Positions 1-5,379 of a DNA stretch of 6,073 bases are shown here, piece by piece. The first letter of the stretch is position 1. Each line of letters starts with the position of its first letter. Below the pieces are notes generated by a model, which saw nothing but the letters and a program-made list of their open reading frames with translations, was not told the DNA's origin and did not search any database. Made by a program: the position numbers and the translations under genes. Source of the stretch: Burkholderiales bacterium (GTDB lineage: Bacteria > Pseudomonadota > Gammaproteobacteria > Burkholderiales > Burkholderiaceae_C); assembly GCA_011391855.1 (NCBI GenBank), contig JAABPT010000111.1, forward strand, positions 1 to 6,073, read 5' to 3'.

Positions 1-33
1 CGCACCCGGGATGGCAATACGGGTGAGTTCCGA

Positions 34-927
34 GTGTCGCCGTCTGTGAAACCACCGGAAGGCCGCACGCAGACGACCTCACTCCTTCCTTCAGTCCTTC
101 GCAGCGCCCGGCCCGGGCAGACCGTGATCGTGCCCGCGGGCGACCACTTCGGCGCCACCGGCGTCATCGACCAGCCCGGCCTGACGCTCACCAGCCCAGG
201 CCCCGGTGCCGTGCTGCACGCCGACGGCCGCCACGCCGAGGGCAAAGCCATCCTCGTCGTGCGCGCCCCCGGCGTGCGCATCGAGAACCTCGAATTCCGC
301 GGCGCCCGCGTGCCCACCGGCAACGGTGCCGGCATCCGCTTCGAGGCCGGCACGCTGACGCTGGACCGCTGCCGCTTCTTCGACAACGAGATGGGCCTGC
401 TCAGCGCCGGCCGACCCGACATGCACCTGGTGGTGCGCCATTGCGAATTCGGCGACGCCCCGCGCCACGACAGCGGCCAACTGCACCACCTGCTGTACGT
501 GGGCGCCATCGGCACCTGCGTGGTCATGCACAGCCGCTTCTACAACGGCTTTCGCGGCCACCTGCTCAAGAGCCGCGCGGCCGTGAATCGCATCCTGTGG
601 AACGAACTCGTCGACGGGCCCGACGGCCAGGCGTCGTACGAACTGGAATTTCCGAACGGCGGCGACAACCTGGTGCAGGGCAACCGCATCGAGCAGTCGG
701 CCCGCACGCAAAACCCCGCCATGCTGAGCATGGGCGCCGAAGCCGGCGGCCAGTACGGCGGCCGGCTGGTGCTGCGCGACAACCGCTTCGTCAACCACCA
801 CCCGGGCACACCCGAGGCGCCTGCGCGCTTCGTTCACCTGTGGCGCGAGCGCCTGGCGGGGCCGGTGGAGGTGGTGGACGAAGGCAATGTCTTCGAGGGC
901 CCTGGGCAGCGCGGGGTACCCGAATAG
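34..927 (+). CDS. Right-handed parallel beta-helix repeat protein (pectin-lyase-like fold), possibly 5'-partial
   Basis: The protein (297 aa from GTG 34) reads as successive beta-helix rungs: short repeats such as GVRIENLEFRGA, GTLTLDRCRFFDN, HLVVRHCEFGD and RLVLRDNRFVN, each with an alternating hydrophobic strand followed by N or D turns, from about residue 35 to 285. The fold is typical of pectate-lyase-like and surface-polysaccharide-binding proteins. The conserved-looking block LLKSRAAVNRILWNELVDG followed by SYELEFPNGG (about residues 178-210) is probably the family-specific part. No enzymatic activity can be assigned. No signal peptide is visible, but the reading frame is open from GTG 34 back to base 1, so the true start and an export signal may lie outside the window. 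GGGTGAG upstream gives GTG 34 only weak Shine-Dalgarno support. The gene ends 9 bp from a convergent PIN toxin with no terminator between them. It lies on the same strand as the asparagine-synthetase-like gene across the accessory block, which suggests a former neighbour relation (inference). Confidence 0.75.
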   Translation: MSPSVKPPEGRTQTTSLLPSVLRSARPGQTVIVPAGDHFGATGVIDQPGLTLTSPGPGAVLHADGRHAEGKAILVVRAPGVRIENLEFRGARVPTGNGAGIRFEAGTLTLDRCRFFDNEMGLLSAGRPDMHLVVRHCEFGDAPRHDSGQLHHLLYVGAIGTCVVMHSRFYNGFRGHLLKSRAAVNRILWNELVDGPDGQASYELEFPNGGDNLVQGNRIEQSARTQNPAMLSMGAEAGGQYGGRLVLRDNRFVNHHPGTPEAPARFVHLWRERLAGPVEVVDEGNVFEGPGQRGVPE

Positions 928-936
928 GCCCGCGCG

Positions 937-1368
937 TCAGTCCGCGCCCAACCAGTCCAGATGAACGCCCGCGAATTGCCGGAAGTCGCGGTCGAACGAG
1001 CCGATGGTGGCGCCATGCTCGATGGCCAGGGCAGCCAGATGGGCGTCGGTCGTCAGGTTGCCGCCCGTACCGGCCGCCAGCAGCAGTCGCGCCAGCAGGG
1101 CCGCGTGCCGCGGGCCCGGGTGCACGACCTGCGCAGCAGGGTGCGAAAGCCAGTGGTCCACCACCCTCAATGCGTCGGCCACGGGCAGTGGCTGGCTGAA
1201 AACGCCCGTGCGGGTGGTGATGCGCACGAAGCCCAGCAAGGCCACCCATGCGAAGCCCACGCCGGCGGGCGCCGCGAATGCGTCCGCCAGCCAGCGCTGG
1301 GCGCGTTCGTGCTGCGCGGAGCCTCGATCCACGGCATGGATGAGCACGTTGACGTCGGGGATCTTCAC
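937..1368 (-). CDS. vapC: VapC-family PIN-domain ribonuclease toxin (pair 1)
   Basis: A 143-aa PIN-domain protein of the VapC type, expected to be a metal-dependent RNase that cleaves tRNA or rRNA when not bound by its antitoxin. It opens with DVNVLIHAVD (D5 is the first metal ligand). It also has the sequence WVALLGFVRITT (41-52), N-L-T-T-D with D108, and SFDRDF (124-129, D126 and D128), the normal order of PIN acidic residues. The usual second acidic residue (Glu near residue 42) is not obvious. The LLGFVR block in its place resembles a VapC subfamily common in actinobacteria and proteobacteria, so this is probably a subfamily trait rather than a defect. It starts with GTG at 1368, preceded by GAGGGG, 7 bp after the stop of the antitoxin, so the pair is one operon. 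It converges on the beta-helix gene with a 9-bp gap. Confidence 0.9.
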   Translation of the reverse strand: MKIPDVNVLIHAVDRGSAQHERAQRWLADAFAAPAGVGFAWVALLGFVRITTRTGVFSQPLPVADALRVVDHWLSHPAAQVVHPGPRHAALLARLLLAAGTGGNLTTDAHLAALAIEHGATIGSFDRDFRQFAGVHLDWLGAD

Positions 1369-1375
1369 CGGCCCC

Positions 1376-1636
1376 TCAGCGGCCTGCCCGCAGCTTCTCG
1401 ATCAGCGCCAAGTCTTCCAGTTCGCCGGCCAGCGCACCCGCCTTGGCGAGGTCGACCAAAGGGCGCCCTAGGTCGAAGGTGAGCGGTTCGTAGCGCGGCA
1501 GGGGCTCCCGCGGCCCCTTCTGCAGCCCCAGCCGCAAGGCTTCGTTGATGACCTGCTTGAACGATGCATCTTGATCGTGCACCGCCTGCTTGAGCAGCCT
1601 TTCGACATCAGGGTCGAGTGTTATCGTGGTTCGCAT
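1376..1636 (-). CDS. vapB: VapB-type ribbon-helix-helix antitoxin (pair 1)
   Basis: An 86-aa protein. Residues 1-40 (MRTTITLDPDVERLLKQAV... then SFKQVINEALRLGL) have the ribbon-helix-helix pattern: a short basic beta-strand RTTITL for major-groove contact, then two helices. The C-terminal half (about 45-86) is acidic and proline-containing, with LAKAGALAGELEDLALIEKL, the expected flexible segment that docks on and inhibits the PIN toxin. It is encoded immediately upstream of the toxin, as usual for vapBC. As in related pairs, it probably represses its own promoter, either alone or together with VapC. The ATG at 1636 is the only good start, since it places the RHH strand at the very N-terminus. 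No strong Shine-Dalgarno sequence is seen upstream. The candidate promoter and operator lie at 1638-1693. Confidence 0.87.
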   Translation of the reverse strand: MRTTITLDPDVERLLKQAVHDQDASFKQVINEALRLGLQKGPREPLPRYEPLTFDLGRPLVDLAKAGALAGELEDLALIEKLRAGR

Positions 1637-1637
1637 G

Positions 1638-1653
1638 GCATCAAAGCATCAAA
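1638..1653. promoter_or_regulatory. Tandem 8-bp direct repeat, possible VapB operator
   Basis: GCATCAAA occurs twice back to back (1638-1645 and 1646-1653), immediately upstream of the vapB start and over the predicted transcription start. RHH antitoxins commonly bind short repeated half-sites placed like this. A related GCATGATGC lies at 1663-1671. Binding is inferred. Confidence 0.4.
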
Positions 1654-1664
1654 TCGACTGAAGC

Positions 1665-1693
1665 ATGATGCGATCAAATTTCGTCGAGGTCAA
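1665..1693 (-). promoter_or_regulatory. Candidate promoter of vapBC pair 1
   Basis: Reading the minus strand toward vapB, TTGACC (plus-strand 1688-1693) and CATCAT (1665-1670) are separated by 17 bp. They match the sigma-70 -35 and -10 boxes at 5/6 and 4/6 positions. A start of transcription near 1658 would give a leader of roughly 20 nt before the ATG at 1636. This is a pattern match only. Confidence 0.4.
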
Positions 1694-1702
1694 GATTCGA
1701 CC

Positions 1703-1715
1703 GGGGTCAGGTCTT
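1703..1715 (+). repeat. REP-like repeat copy 1 (GGGGTCAGGTCTT)
   Basis: Plus-oriented copy of the 13-bp head, followed by AAA. It sits between the vapB promoter region and the RAYT start and forms an inverted pair with the copy at 2648-2660, so that the RAYT gene is bracketed with the GGGG ends outermost. Confidence 0.85.
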
Positions 1716-1757
1716 AAACTATTGTGTCCAGTTCGCTCCATTCCATTCCACACACCC

Positions 1758-2648
1758 ATGGCCCGCCCGCTGCGCATTGAATTTGCCGATGCCGTGTACC
1801 ACGTCACCGCCCGTGGCAACCGGCAGGAGACGATCTTCATGGACGACCACGACAGGCGGCTGTTTCTCGGCCTGCTGGCCCAGGCCTTCGACCGCTTCGA
1901 CGCCAGTGCGTTGGCGTACTGCCTGATGGGCAACCACTACCACCTGGTGGTGCGCACGCGGCAGCCCAATCTTTCGGCGCTGATGCGGCATGTGAACGGC
2001 GTCTTCACCCAACGCATGAACCGCCGCCACGGCAAGGTGGGCCATGTGTTCCAGGGGCGCTTCAAGGCCATCCTCGTGGACCGCGACGCCTACCTGCTGG
2101 AAGTGTGCCGCTACGTCGACCTGAACCCCGTGCGCGCCGGCATGGTGGTTTCGGCGCGGGACTGGCCGTGGTCGAGCTACCAGGCGCTCACGGGCGCCAG
2201 CCCCGGCCCGCACTGGCTGGACGCCAGCCTGGTGCACGGCATGCTTCTGGGCCGCACACCCGCCACCCCGGCCGGCCAGGCACAGGCGCAGCGCCTGTAC
2301 GCCGAACTGGTGGCATCCGCCCGCGACGCCCCGCTGTGGACCGGCGCCTTGCGCCAGCAGGTGTATCTGGGCGACCAGGCGTTCGTCGAACGCATGCACG
2401 CCCACGCCGCCGCCGCGCGCATGGCCATACCCGAAGTGCCGCGGCCACAGCGCGCCGAGCCCCTGGCGCTGGCGGCCTCGCTGCAAGATTGGATGGCGCG
2501 CTGCGGCTCGCGGGAAGAGGCGCTGTACCGCGCCTACCGCGAAGGCGGCCTGACGATGACGGCCATGGCACGGGAGTTGGGGCTGTCGGTGGCAAGGGTG
2601 AGCCAGCTGGTCAGCATGGGGCAGGCCTCCGGGCAAACTTCAAATTGA
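1758..2648 (+). CDS. REP-associated tyrosine transposase (RAYT, IS200-like Y1/HUH family)
   Basis: A 296-aa protein beginning MARPLRIEF, followed by AVYHVTARGNR and IFMDDHDRR, the hallmark N-terminus of IS200-like RAYT proteins. The HUH metal-binding motif is H60-Y61-H62 in GNHYHLVV. The YLLEVCRYVDLNPVRAG segment (112-128) carries the candidate catalytic tyrosines Y112 and Y119. After the Y1 domain (about 1-145) there is a long extension with LTMTAMARELGLSVARVSQLVS (265-287), a clear helix-turn-helix probably used for repeat DNA recognition. RAYTs are single-strand DNA nucleases or transposases tied to nearby REP sequences and usually kept as single chromosomal copies. An upstream in-frame ATG at 1665 would add 31 residues, but that stretch runs through a repeat copy and the vapB promoter, so ATG 1758 is preferred. 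No good Shine-Dalgarno is visible. The TGA (2646-2648) touches the downstream repeat. The frame is intact, so it is probably functional. Confidence 0.92.
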   Translation: MARPLRIEFADAVYHVTARGNRQETIFMDDHDRRLFLGLLAQAFDRFDASALAYCLMGNHYHLVVRTRQPNLSALMRHVNGVFTQRMNRRHGKVGHVFQGRFKAILVDRDAYLLEVCRYVDLNPVRAGMVVSARDWPWSSYQALTGASPGPHWLDASLVHGMLLGRTPATPAGQAQAQRLYAELVASARDAPLWTGALRQQVYLGDQAFVERMHAHAAAARMAIPEVPRPQRAEPLALAASLQDWMARCGSREEALYRAYREGGLTMTAMARELGLSVARVSQLVSMGQASGQTSN

Positions 2649-2660
2649 AGACCTGACCCC
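2638..2660 (-). repeat. REP-like repeat copy 2 with adjacent palindrome
   Basis: Minus-oriented 13-bp head at 2648-2660, overlapping on its gene side a perfect palindrome CTTCAAATTGAAG (2638-2650, one-base centre). Head plus hairpin is the layout expected for a RAYT target. The last codons and the TGA stop of RAYT lie inside this copy. Confidence 0.85.
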
Positions 2661-2671
2661 TAATGAACTCG

Positions 2672-2710
2672 ATGATGGTTCTTGACACCATCATTCAGCG
2701 CTGGTGCAAT
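2672..2710 (+). promoter_or_regulatory. Candidate tumEA promoter inside an inverted-repeat operator
   Basis: ATGATGGT (2672-2679) and ACCATCAT (2687-2694) form a perfect 8-bp inverted repeat with a 7-bp spacer. A perfect -35 box, TTGACA (2682-2687), lies in and next to the spacer. With a 17-bp gap, TGCAAT (2705-2710) matches the -10 box at 4/6. A regulator bound at the palindrome would cover the -35 box, as expected for antitoxin autorepression. Transcription would then start close to the ATG at 2718, giving little or no leader. Pattern-based inference. Confidence 0.45.
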
Positions 2711-2717
2711 GGCTGTC

Positions 2718-3008
2718 ATGAAGGCGATGCGCCTGTTTTACGACAAGGTGGTGTTTCCAGATGGTGCGGTGGTGGAGATGGTGATCTGGCGCGTACCCGA
2801 GCGGCTTGCACCTTCCACGCACGACCTGAAGTTCCGCCTGTTCTATTGTTTCGATGGGCGGCGCATCGTCGGCTACGACAACGAGCGGGGCAAGGGCGAC
2901 CACCGGCACTTCAAGGGTCGCGAGACCGCATACCGATTCGTCAGTGCCGAGAAGCTGATCGCCGACTTCCTGGCCGACGTGGACAAAGATCGAGGTGGTG
3001 AATCATGA
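2718..3008 (+). CDS. tumE: TumE-family toxin (formerly DUF6516) of a type II-like toxin-antitoxin pair
   Basis: A 96-aa protein recognised by FPDGAVVEMVIWRVPE (13-28), FRLFYCFDGRRIVGYDNERGKGDHRH (in the 39-64 span) and YRFVSAEKLIADFLADV (72-88). The GYDNERGKGDHRH block is the most conserved-looking part and is rich in charged residues and histidines that could be catalytic or RNA-binding. TumE proteins are the toxin half of small two-gene modules, and the biochemical target is not settled from sequence. The toxin precedes the antitoxin, the reverse of vapBC. Its stop overlaps the next start (ATGA, 3005-3008), indicating translational coupling. The frame opens at TTG 2682 and also offers ATG 2709 and 2727. 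ATG 2718 was chosen because MKA followed directly by the first strand is the usual family start; this choice is not certain. Confidence 0.82.
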   Translation: MKAMRLFYDKVVFPDGAVVEMVIWRVPERLAPSTHDLKFRLFYCFDGRRIVGYDNERGKGDHRHFKGRETAYRFVSAEKLIADFLADVDKDRGGES

Positions 3009-3352
3009 GCAAGGTTCAGGTGCACGTGGACGGCGTGGGCGCCATGGGGCGGCGTTTCGTGGATGCATGGCACCGGGCCACAGGCGGCGAGGACATGCAC
3101 GAGACGCATGTGACCTTCCTCGACCTGGGATCCATGCAGGCCACACTTTCACCACGCCGGCTGGAGCTGCTGCGCCATGTGCGCCAGAACGGTGCCGCCA
3201 GCGTGCGCGGCTTGGCAGCGGCGCTCGAGCGCGACTACAAGAACGTGCACCAGGACGTGGCGGCGCTTGAACTCGCCGGGTTGCTGGTACGCGATGGGCG
3301 CAAGCTGACCGCACCCTGGGACGAGTTGCAGGCCAGCGTGGCGCTGGCATAG
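3005..3352 (+). CDS. tumA: TumA-type winged helix-turn-helix antitoxin/repressor
   Basis: A 115-aa protein. The N-terminal 45 residues (MSKVQVHVDGVGAMGRRFVDAWHRA, then HVTFLDLGSM) precede a winged helix-turn-helix at about 48-101: LSPRRLELLRHVRQNGAASVRGLAAALERDYKNVHQDVAALELAGLLVRDGRKL. Here the third helix with YKNVHQDV reads DNA and VRDGRK forms the wing. This matches the MarR-like, HVO_A0114-type DNA-binding partner found after TumE proteins, so it is called as the antitoxin and probable autorepressor of the pair. Its start overlaps the toxin stop by 4 bp and is preceded by GAGGTGGTG, a good ribosome site inside the toxin gene. The likely operator is the palindrome at 2672-2694. Confidence 0.82.
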   Translation: MSKVQVHVDGVGAMGRRFVDAWHRATGGEDMHETHVTFLDLGSMQATLSPRRLELLRHVRQNGAASVRGLAAALERDYKNVHQDVAALELAGLLVRDGRKLTAPWDELQASVALA

Positions 3353-3362
3353 CACGAGGGTT

Positions 3363-3377
3363 TCGGGGTCAGGTCTT
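3363..3377 (+). repeat. REP-like repeat copy 3
   Basis: Plus-oriented head at 3365-3377 with two further shared bases upstream (TCGGGGTCAGGTCTT), 11 bp after the tumA stop. It is a direct repeat of copy 4, which begins 39 bp further on. The 15-bp identity between them suggests local duplication. Confidence 0.85.
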
Positions 3378-3403
3378 CAATCCTATTTGCCTTGAGCAGT
3401 CTC

Positions 3404-3532
3404 GGGGTCAGGTCTTGAATTTCAAGTCCCGCAAGACCAGTTCAGGCCCTGGATGCTCGATGCCACAGGACATCTTGGCTTGCGACCTCAATGCAAACGC
3501 CACAATGGCCTTTAAATTCAAGACCTGACCCC
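3404..3532. mobile_element. 129-bp noncoding MITE-like element bounded by REP-like inverted repeats (copies 4 and 5)
   Basis: The ends, 3404-3426 (plus) and 3510-3532 (minus), are inverted copies that match at 22 of 23 bases, the outer 19 in a row. The outer 13 bp are the family head. Copy 4 also contains a perfect palindrome CTTGAATTTCAAG (3414-3426). The interior of about 83 bp has no convincing ORF. The shape, short and noncoding with terminal inverted repeats shared with the RAYT-flanking sequences, fits a non-autonomous REP doublet or MITE that the neighbouring RAYT could act upon. No target-site duplication was recognised. Together with copy 3 and the 97 bp downstream it fills the gene-free stretch 3353-3629. 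I see no RNA gene there. Confidence 0.6.
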
Positions 3533-3629
3533 ATCCCCAAACCCGCTGCATCCGCGGAAAACCAACGCACACGGGCACCCGCCCACGGGCCAGGCGCGGC
3601 TAGCATTGCCGGCTGACGTTGCGCACCGC

Positions 3630-5327
3630 ATGAACGAAGCCTTGCTCGCCCCCACCTCCACCGGCGCCGCACCGCCCGCATTGACGCTTGGCACGCCCCG
3701 CTTCCGCGACAGCCGTCTGGCCGACTTGGCGCGGGCGCAAGGTGACGCAGCGGCCTGGCAGGCAGCGCTGGCCCACGGCAGCGCGGCCCAAGCCGCCGCC
3801 GGCGCCAGCGGCGATTTCGCGGTGGGCATCACCAGCATCGCCGGCCGCACCTTTCTGGCCGTGGACCGCTTCGCCATCCGCACCCTGTGCTGGCGCGTCA
3901 TCAACGGCACCCTGCACTTTGCCGAGCGCGCCGACGACCTGGCCGCCCTGCCCCCGCGCGCCGAGATCGACCCGCAGGCCATCTTCGACTACCTGTATTT
4001 CCACGTCATCCCTTCGCCGCGCACCGTGTTTCAGGGTGTGCAGCGCATGCCGCCAGCGCACTACGCGCTGTTCGAGAACGGCCAGCTCACCGTGGCGCCC
4101 TACTGGGTGCCCGAATTCCGCGAACCGGCCAGCGCCGCCTTCGAACCCCTGGCCGCCGAATTCCGCCAGCGCGTGCAGCAAGCCGTGGCAACCCAGCTGG
4201 ACGGCAGCAAGCCCGCGTGCTTCCTGAGCGGCGGCACCGACAGTTCCACCGTGGCCGGCATGACGAAGCAGCTGGCCGGCCGCGCCGCCACCTACAGCAT
4301 CGGCTTCGAAGCCGAGGGCTACGACGAGATGCAGTTCGCGCGCATCGCCGCCCAGCGCTTCGGCACCGAGCACCACGAGTACTACGTCACCCCCGACGAC
4401 CTGGTGCGCAGCATCCCCGCCGTGGCGGCGCACTTCGACCAGCCCTTCGGCAACAGCAGCGTGCTGCCGGCCTACTACTGCGCCAAGATGGCGCGTGAAG
4501 ACGGCGTCACCAAGCTGCTGGCCGGCGACGGCGGCGACGAGCTCTATGGCGGCAACGCCCGCTACGCCAAGCAGCGCGTCTTCGGCTTCTACGACAACGT
4601 GCCGCGCCTGCTGCGCCACGGCCTGCTCGAGCCGCTGCTGGTAAAGACCCCGCTGGGCGCCCTGCCGCTGGCGCGCAAGGGCCGCAGCTACGTGGAGCAG
4701 GCCAAGGTGCCGCTGCCCGACCGCATGCAGATGTACAACCTGCTGCTGCGGCTGGACCCGCGCCAGGTGTTCATGCCCGACTTCCTGGCCCGGGTGGACG
4801 AGGCCGACCCGTTGCGCCAGCAGCGCGCCGTGTGGCAGCAAGTGAGCGGCGACGCCAGCGCGCTGAACCTCATGCTGGCCTACGACTGGCGCTACACGCT
4901 GGCCGAGGCCGACCTGCCCAAGGTGCGTGGCAGCACCGCGCTGGCCGGCGTGGCGGTGGGCTACCCCTTCCTCGACCAGGGCCTGCTCGACTTCTCGCTC
5001 ACGCTGGCCAGCGAATACAAGCTGAAGGGGCAGAAGTTGCGCTGGTTCTTCAAGGAGGCGTTGCGCGGATTCCTGCCCGACGAGATCCTGGCGAAGAAGA
5101 AGCAGGGGTTCGGCTTGCCCTTCGGCGTGTGGGCGAACCGGCACGAAGGGCTGAAGCGCTTCGCCACTGATTCGCTGCAGTCGCTGGCCGGGCGTGGCAT
5201 CGTGCAGCCGGCGTTCATTGACTCGCTGCTGAAAGAACGCCTGCCGGAGCACCCGGGGTACTACGGCGAAATGGTGTGGATCCTGATGATGCTGGAGCAG
5301 TGGCTGCGGGCGCAGCCGCCAAGATGA
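3630..5327 (+). CDS. Asparagine-synthetase-related protein lacking the glutaminase nucleophile
   Basis: A 565-aa protein. The C-terminal ATP-pyrophosphatase/Asn-synthase domain (about 175-560) is well preserved: FLSGGTDSST with the PP-loop at 200-206, SIGFEAEGYDE, DQPFGNSS, AGDGGDELYGGN (298-309), YPFLD (445-449) and KKKQGFGLPFGVW. These are the residues that bind ATP and adenylate a carboxylate substrate. The N-terminal part keeps only a degenerate second half of the class II amidotransferase fold (GDFAVGITSIAGRTFLAVDRFAIRTLCW). There is no Met-Cys start and hence no Cys2 nucleophile, so glutamine hydrolysis is not expected; free ammonia or another amine donor is implied. An in-frame stop at 3513 rules out a longer N-terminus. 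Similar proteins are, from memory, found in Burkholderiales surface-polysaccharide/exosortase contexts, which suggests amidation of an envelope product (inference). ATG 3630 was preferred over TTG 3606. Neither has a clear ribosome site. Confidence 0.85.
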   Translation: MNEALLAPTSTGAAPPALTLGTPRFRDSRLADLARAQGDAAAWQAALAHGSAAQAAAGASGDFAVGITSIAGRTFLAVDRFAIRTLCWRVINGTLHFAERADDLAALPPRAEIDPQAIFDYLYFHVIPSPRTVFQGVQRMPPAHYALFENGQLTVAPYWVPEFREPASAAFEPLAAEFRQRVQQAVATQLDGSKPACFLSGGTDSSTVAGMTKQLAGRAATYSIGFEAEGYDEMQFARIAAQRFGTEHHEYYVTPDDLVRSIPAVAAHFDQPFGNSSVLPAYYCAKMAREDGVTKLLAGDGGDELYGGNARYAKQRVFGFYDNVPRLLRHGLLEPLLVKTPLGALPLARKGRSYVEQAKVPLPDRMQMYNLLLRLDPRQVFMPDFLARVDEADPLRQQRAVWQQVSGDASALNLMLAYDWRYTLAEADLPKVRGSTALAGVAVGYPFLDQGLLDFSLTLASEYKLKGQKLRWFFKEALRGFLPDEILAKKKQGFGLPFGVWANRHEGLKRFATDSLQSLAGRGIVQPAFIDSLLKERLPEHPGYYGEMVWILMMLEQWLRAQPPR

Positions 5328-5328
5328 T

Positions 5329-5379
5329 GGGGTCAGGTCTTTACTTTTAAGGTCTTAACAATATTTAAGACCTGACCCC
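5329..5379. repeat. REP-like inverted pair (copies 6 and 7) forming a 51-bp double hairpin
   Basis: Copy 6 (5329-5341, plus) and copy 7 (5367-5379, minus) are perfect 13-bp inverted repeats with 25 bp between them. A second, competing stem forms from AGGTCTTAA (5350-5358) and TTAAGACCT (5365-5373) around a 6-nt loop. The unit begins one base after the asparagine-synthetase-like stop and supplies the stop of the convergent PIN toxin. It may limit readthrough between the two converging genes, but neither strand has a U-tract, so it is not a textbook intrinsic terminator. Confidence 0.75.

Noticed and set aside
1665..1757. 31-residue N-terminal extension of RAYT from ATG 1665
   Set aside because: It reads through repeat copy 1 and the vapB promoter candidate, and the family N-terminus MARPLRIEF begins exactly at ATG 1758.
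1719..2636. 305-aa open frame on the minus strand opposite RAYT
   Set aside because: It has compositionally biased sequence without motifs, while the plus-strand frame carries the full HUH/Y1 signature.
2105..2656. 183-aa plus-strand frame within RAYT
   Set aside because: It is Arg/Pro/Gly-rich out-of-frame translation of RAYT with no motif.
3363..3416. Two direct repeats considered as the start of a CRISPR array
   Set aside because: There are only two 15-bp units in direct orientation, no regular spacer series and no cas genes. The same unit occurs in both orientations elsewhere, which marks it as a REP-like element.
3442..3681. 79-aa minus-strand frame across the repeat element
   Set aside because: It is not recognisable, Arg/Ala/Gly-rich, spans the inverted repeat end and runs into the asparagine-synthetase-like gene, so it is probably chance.
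3600..5252. 550-aa open frame on the minus strand opposite the asparagine-synthetase-like gene
   Set aside because: It is low-complexity (A, G, H, V, Q-rich) with no recognisable domain. It is the expected antisense shadow of a GC-rich gene with strong third-position bias.
5329..5379. Classical rho-independent terminator
   Set aside because: The stems are convincing, but no U-rich tract follows on either strand, so it is listed as a repeat with a possible termination role only.
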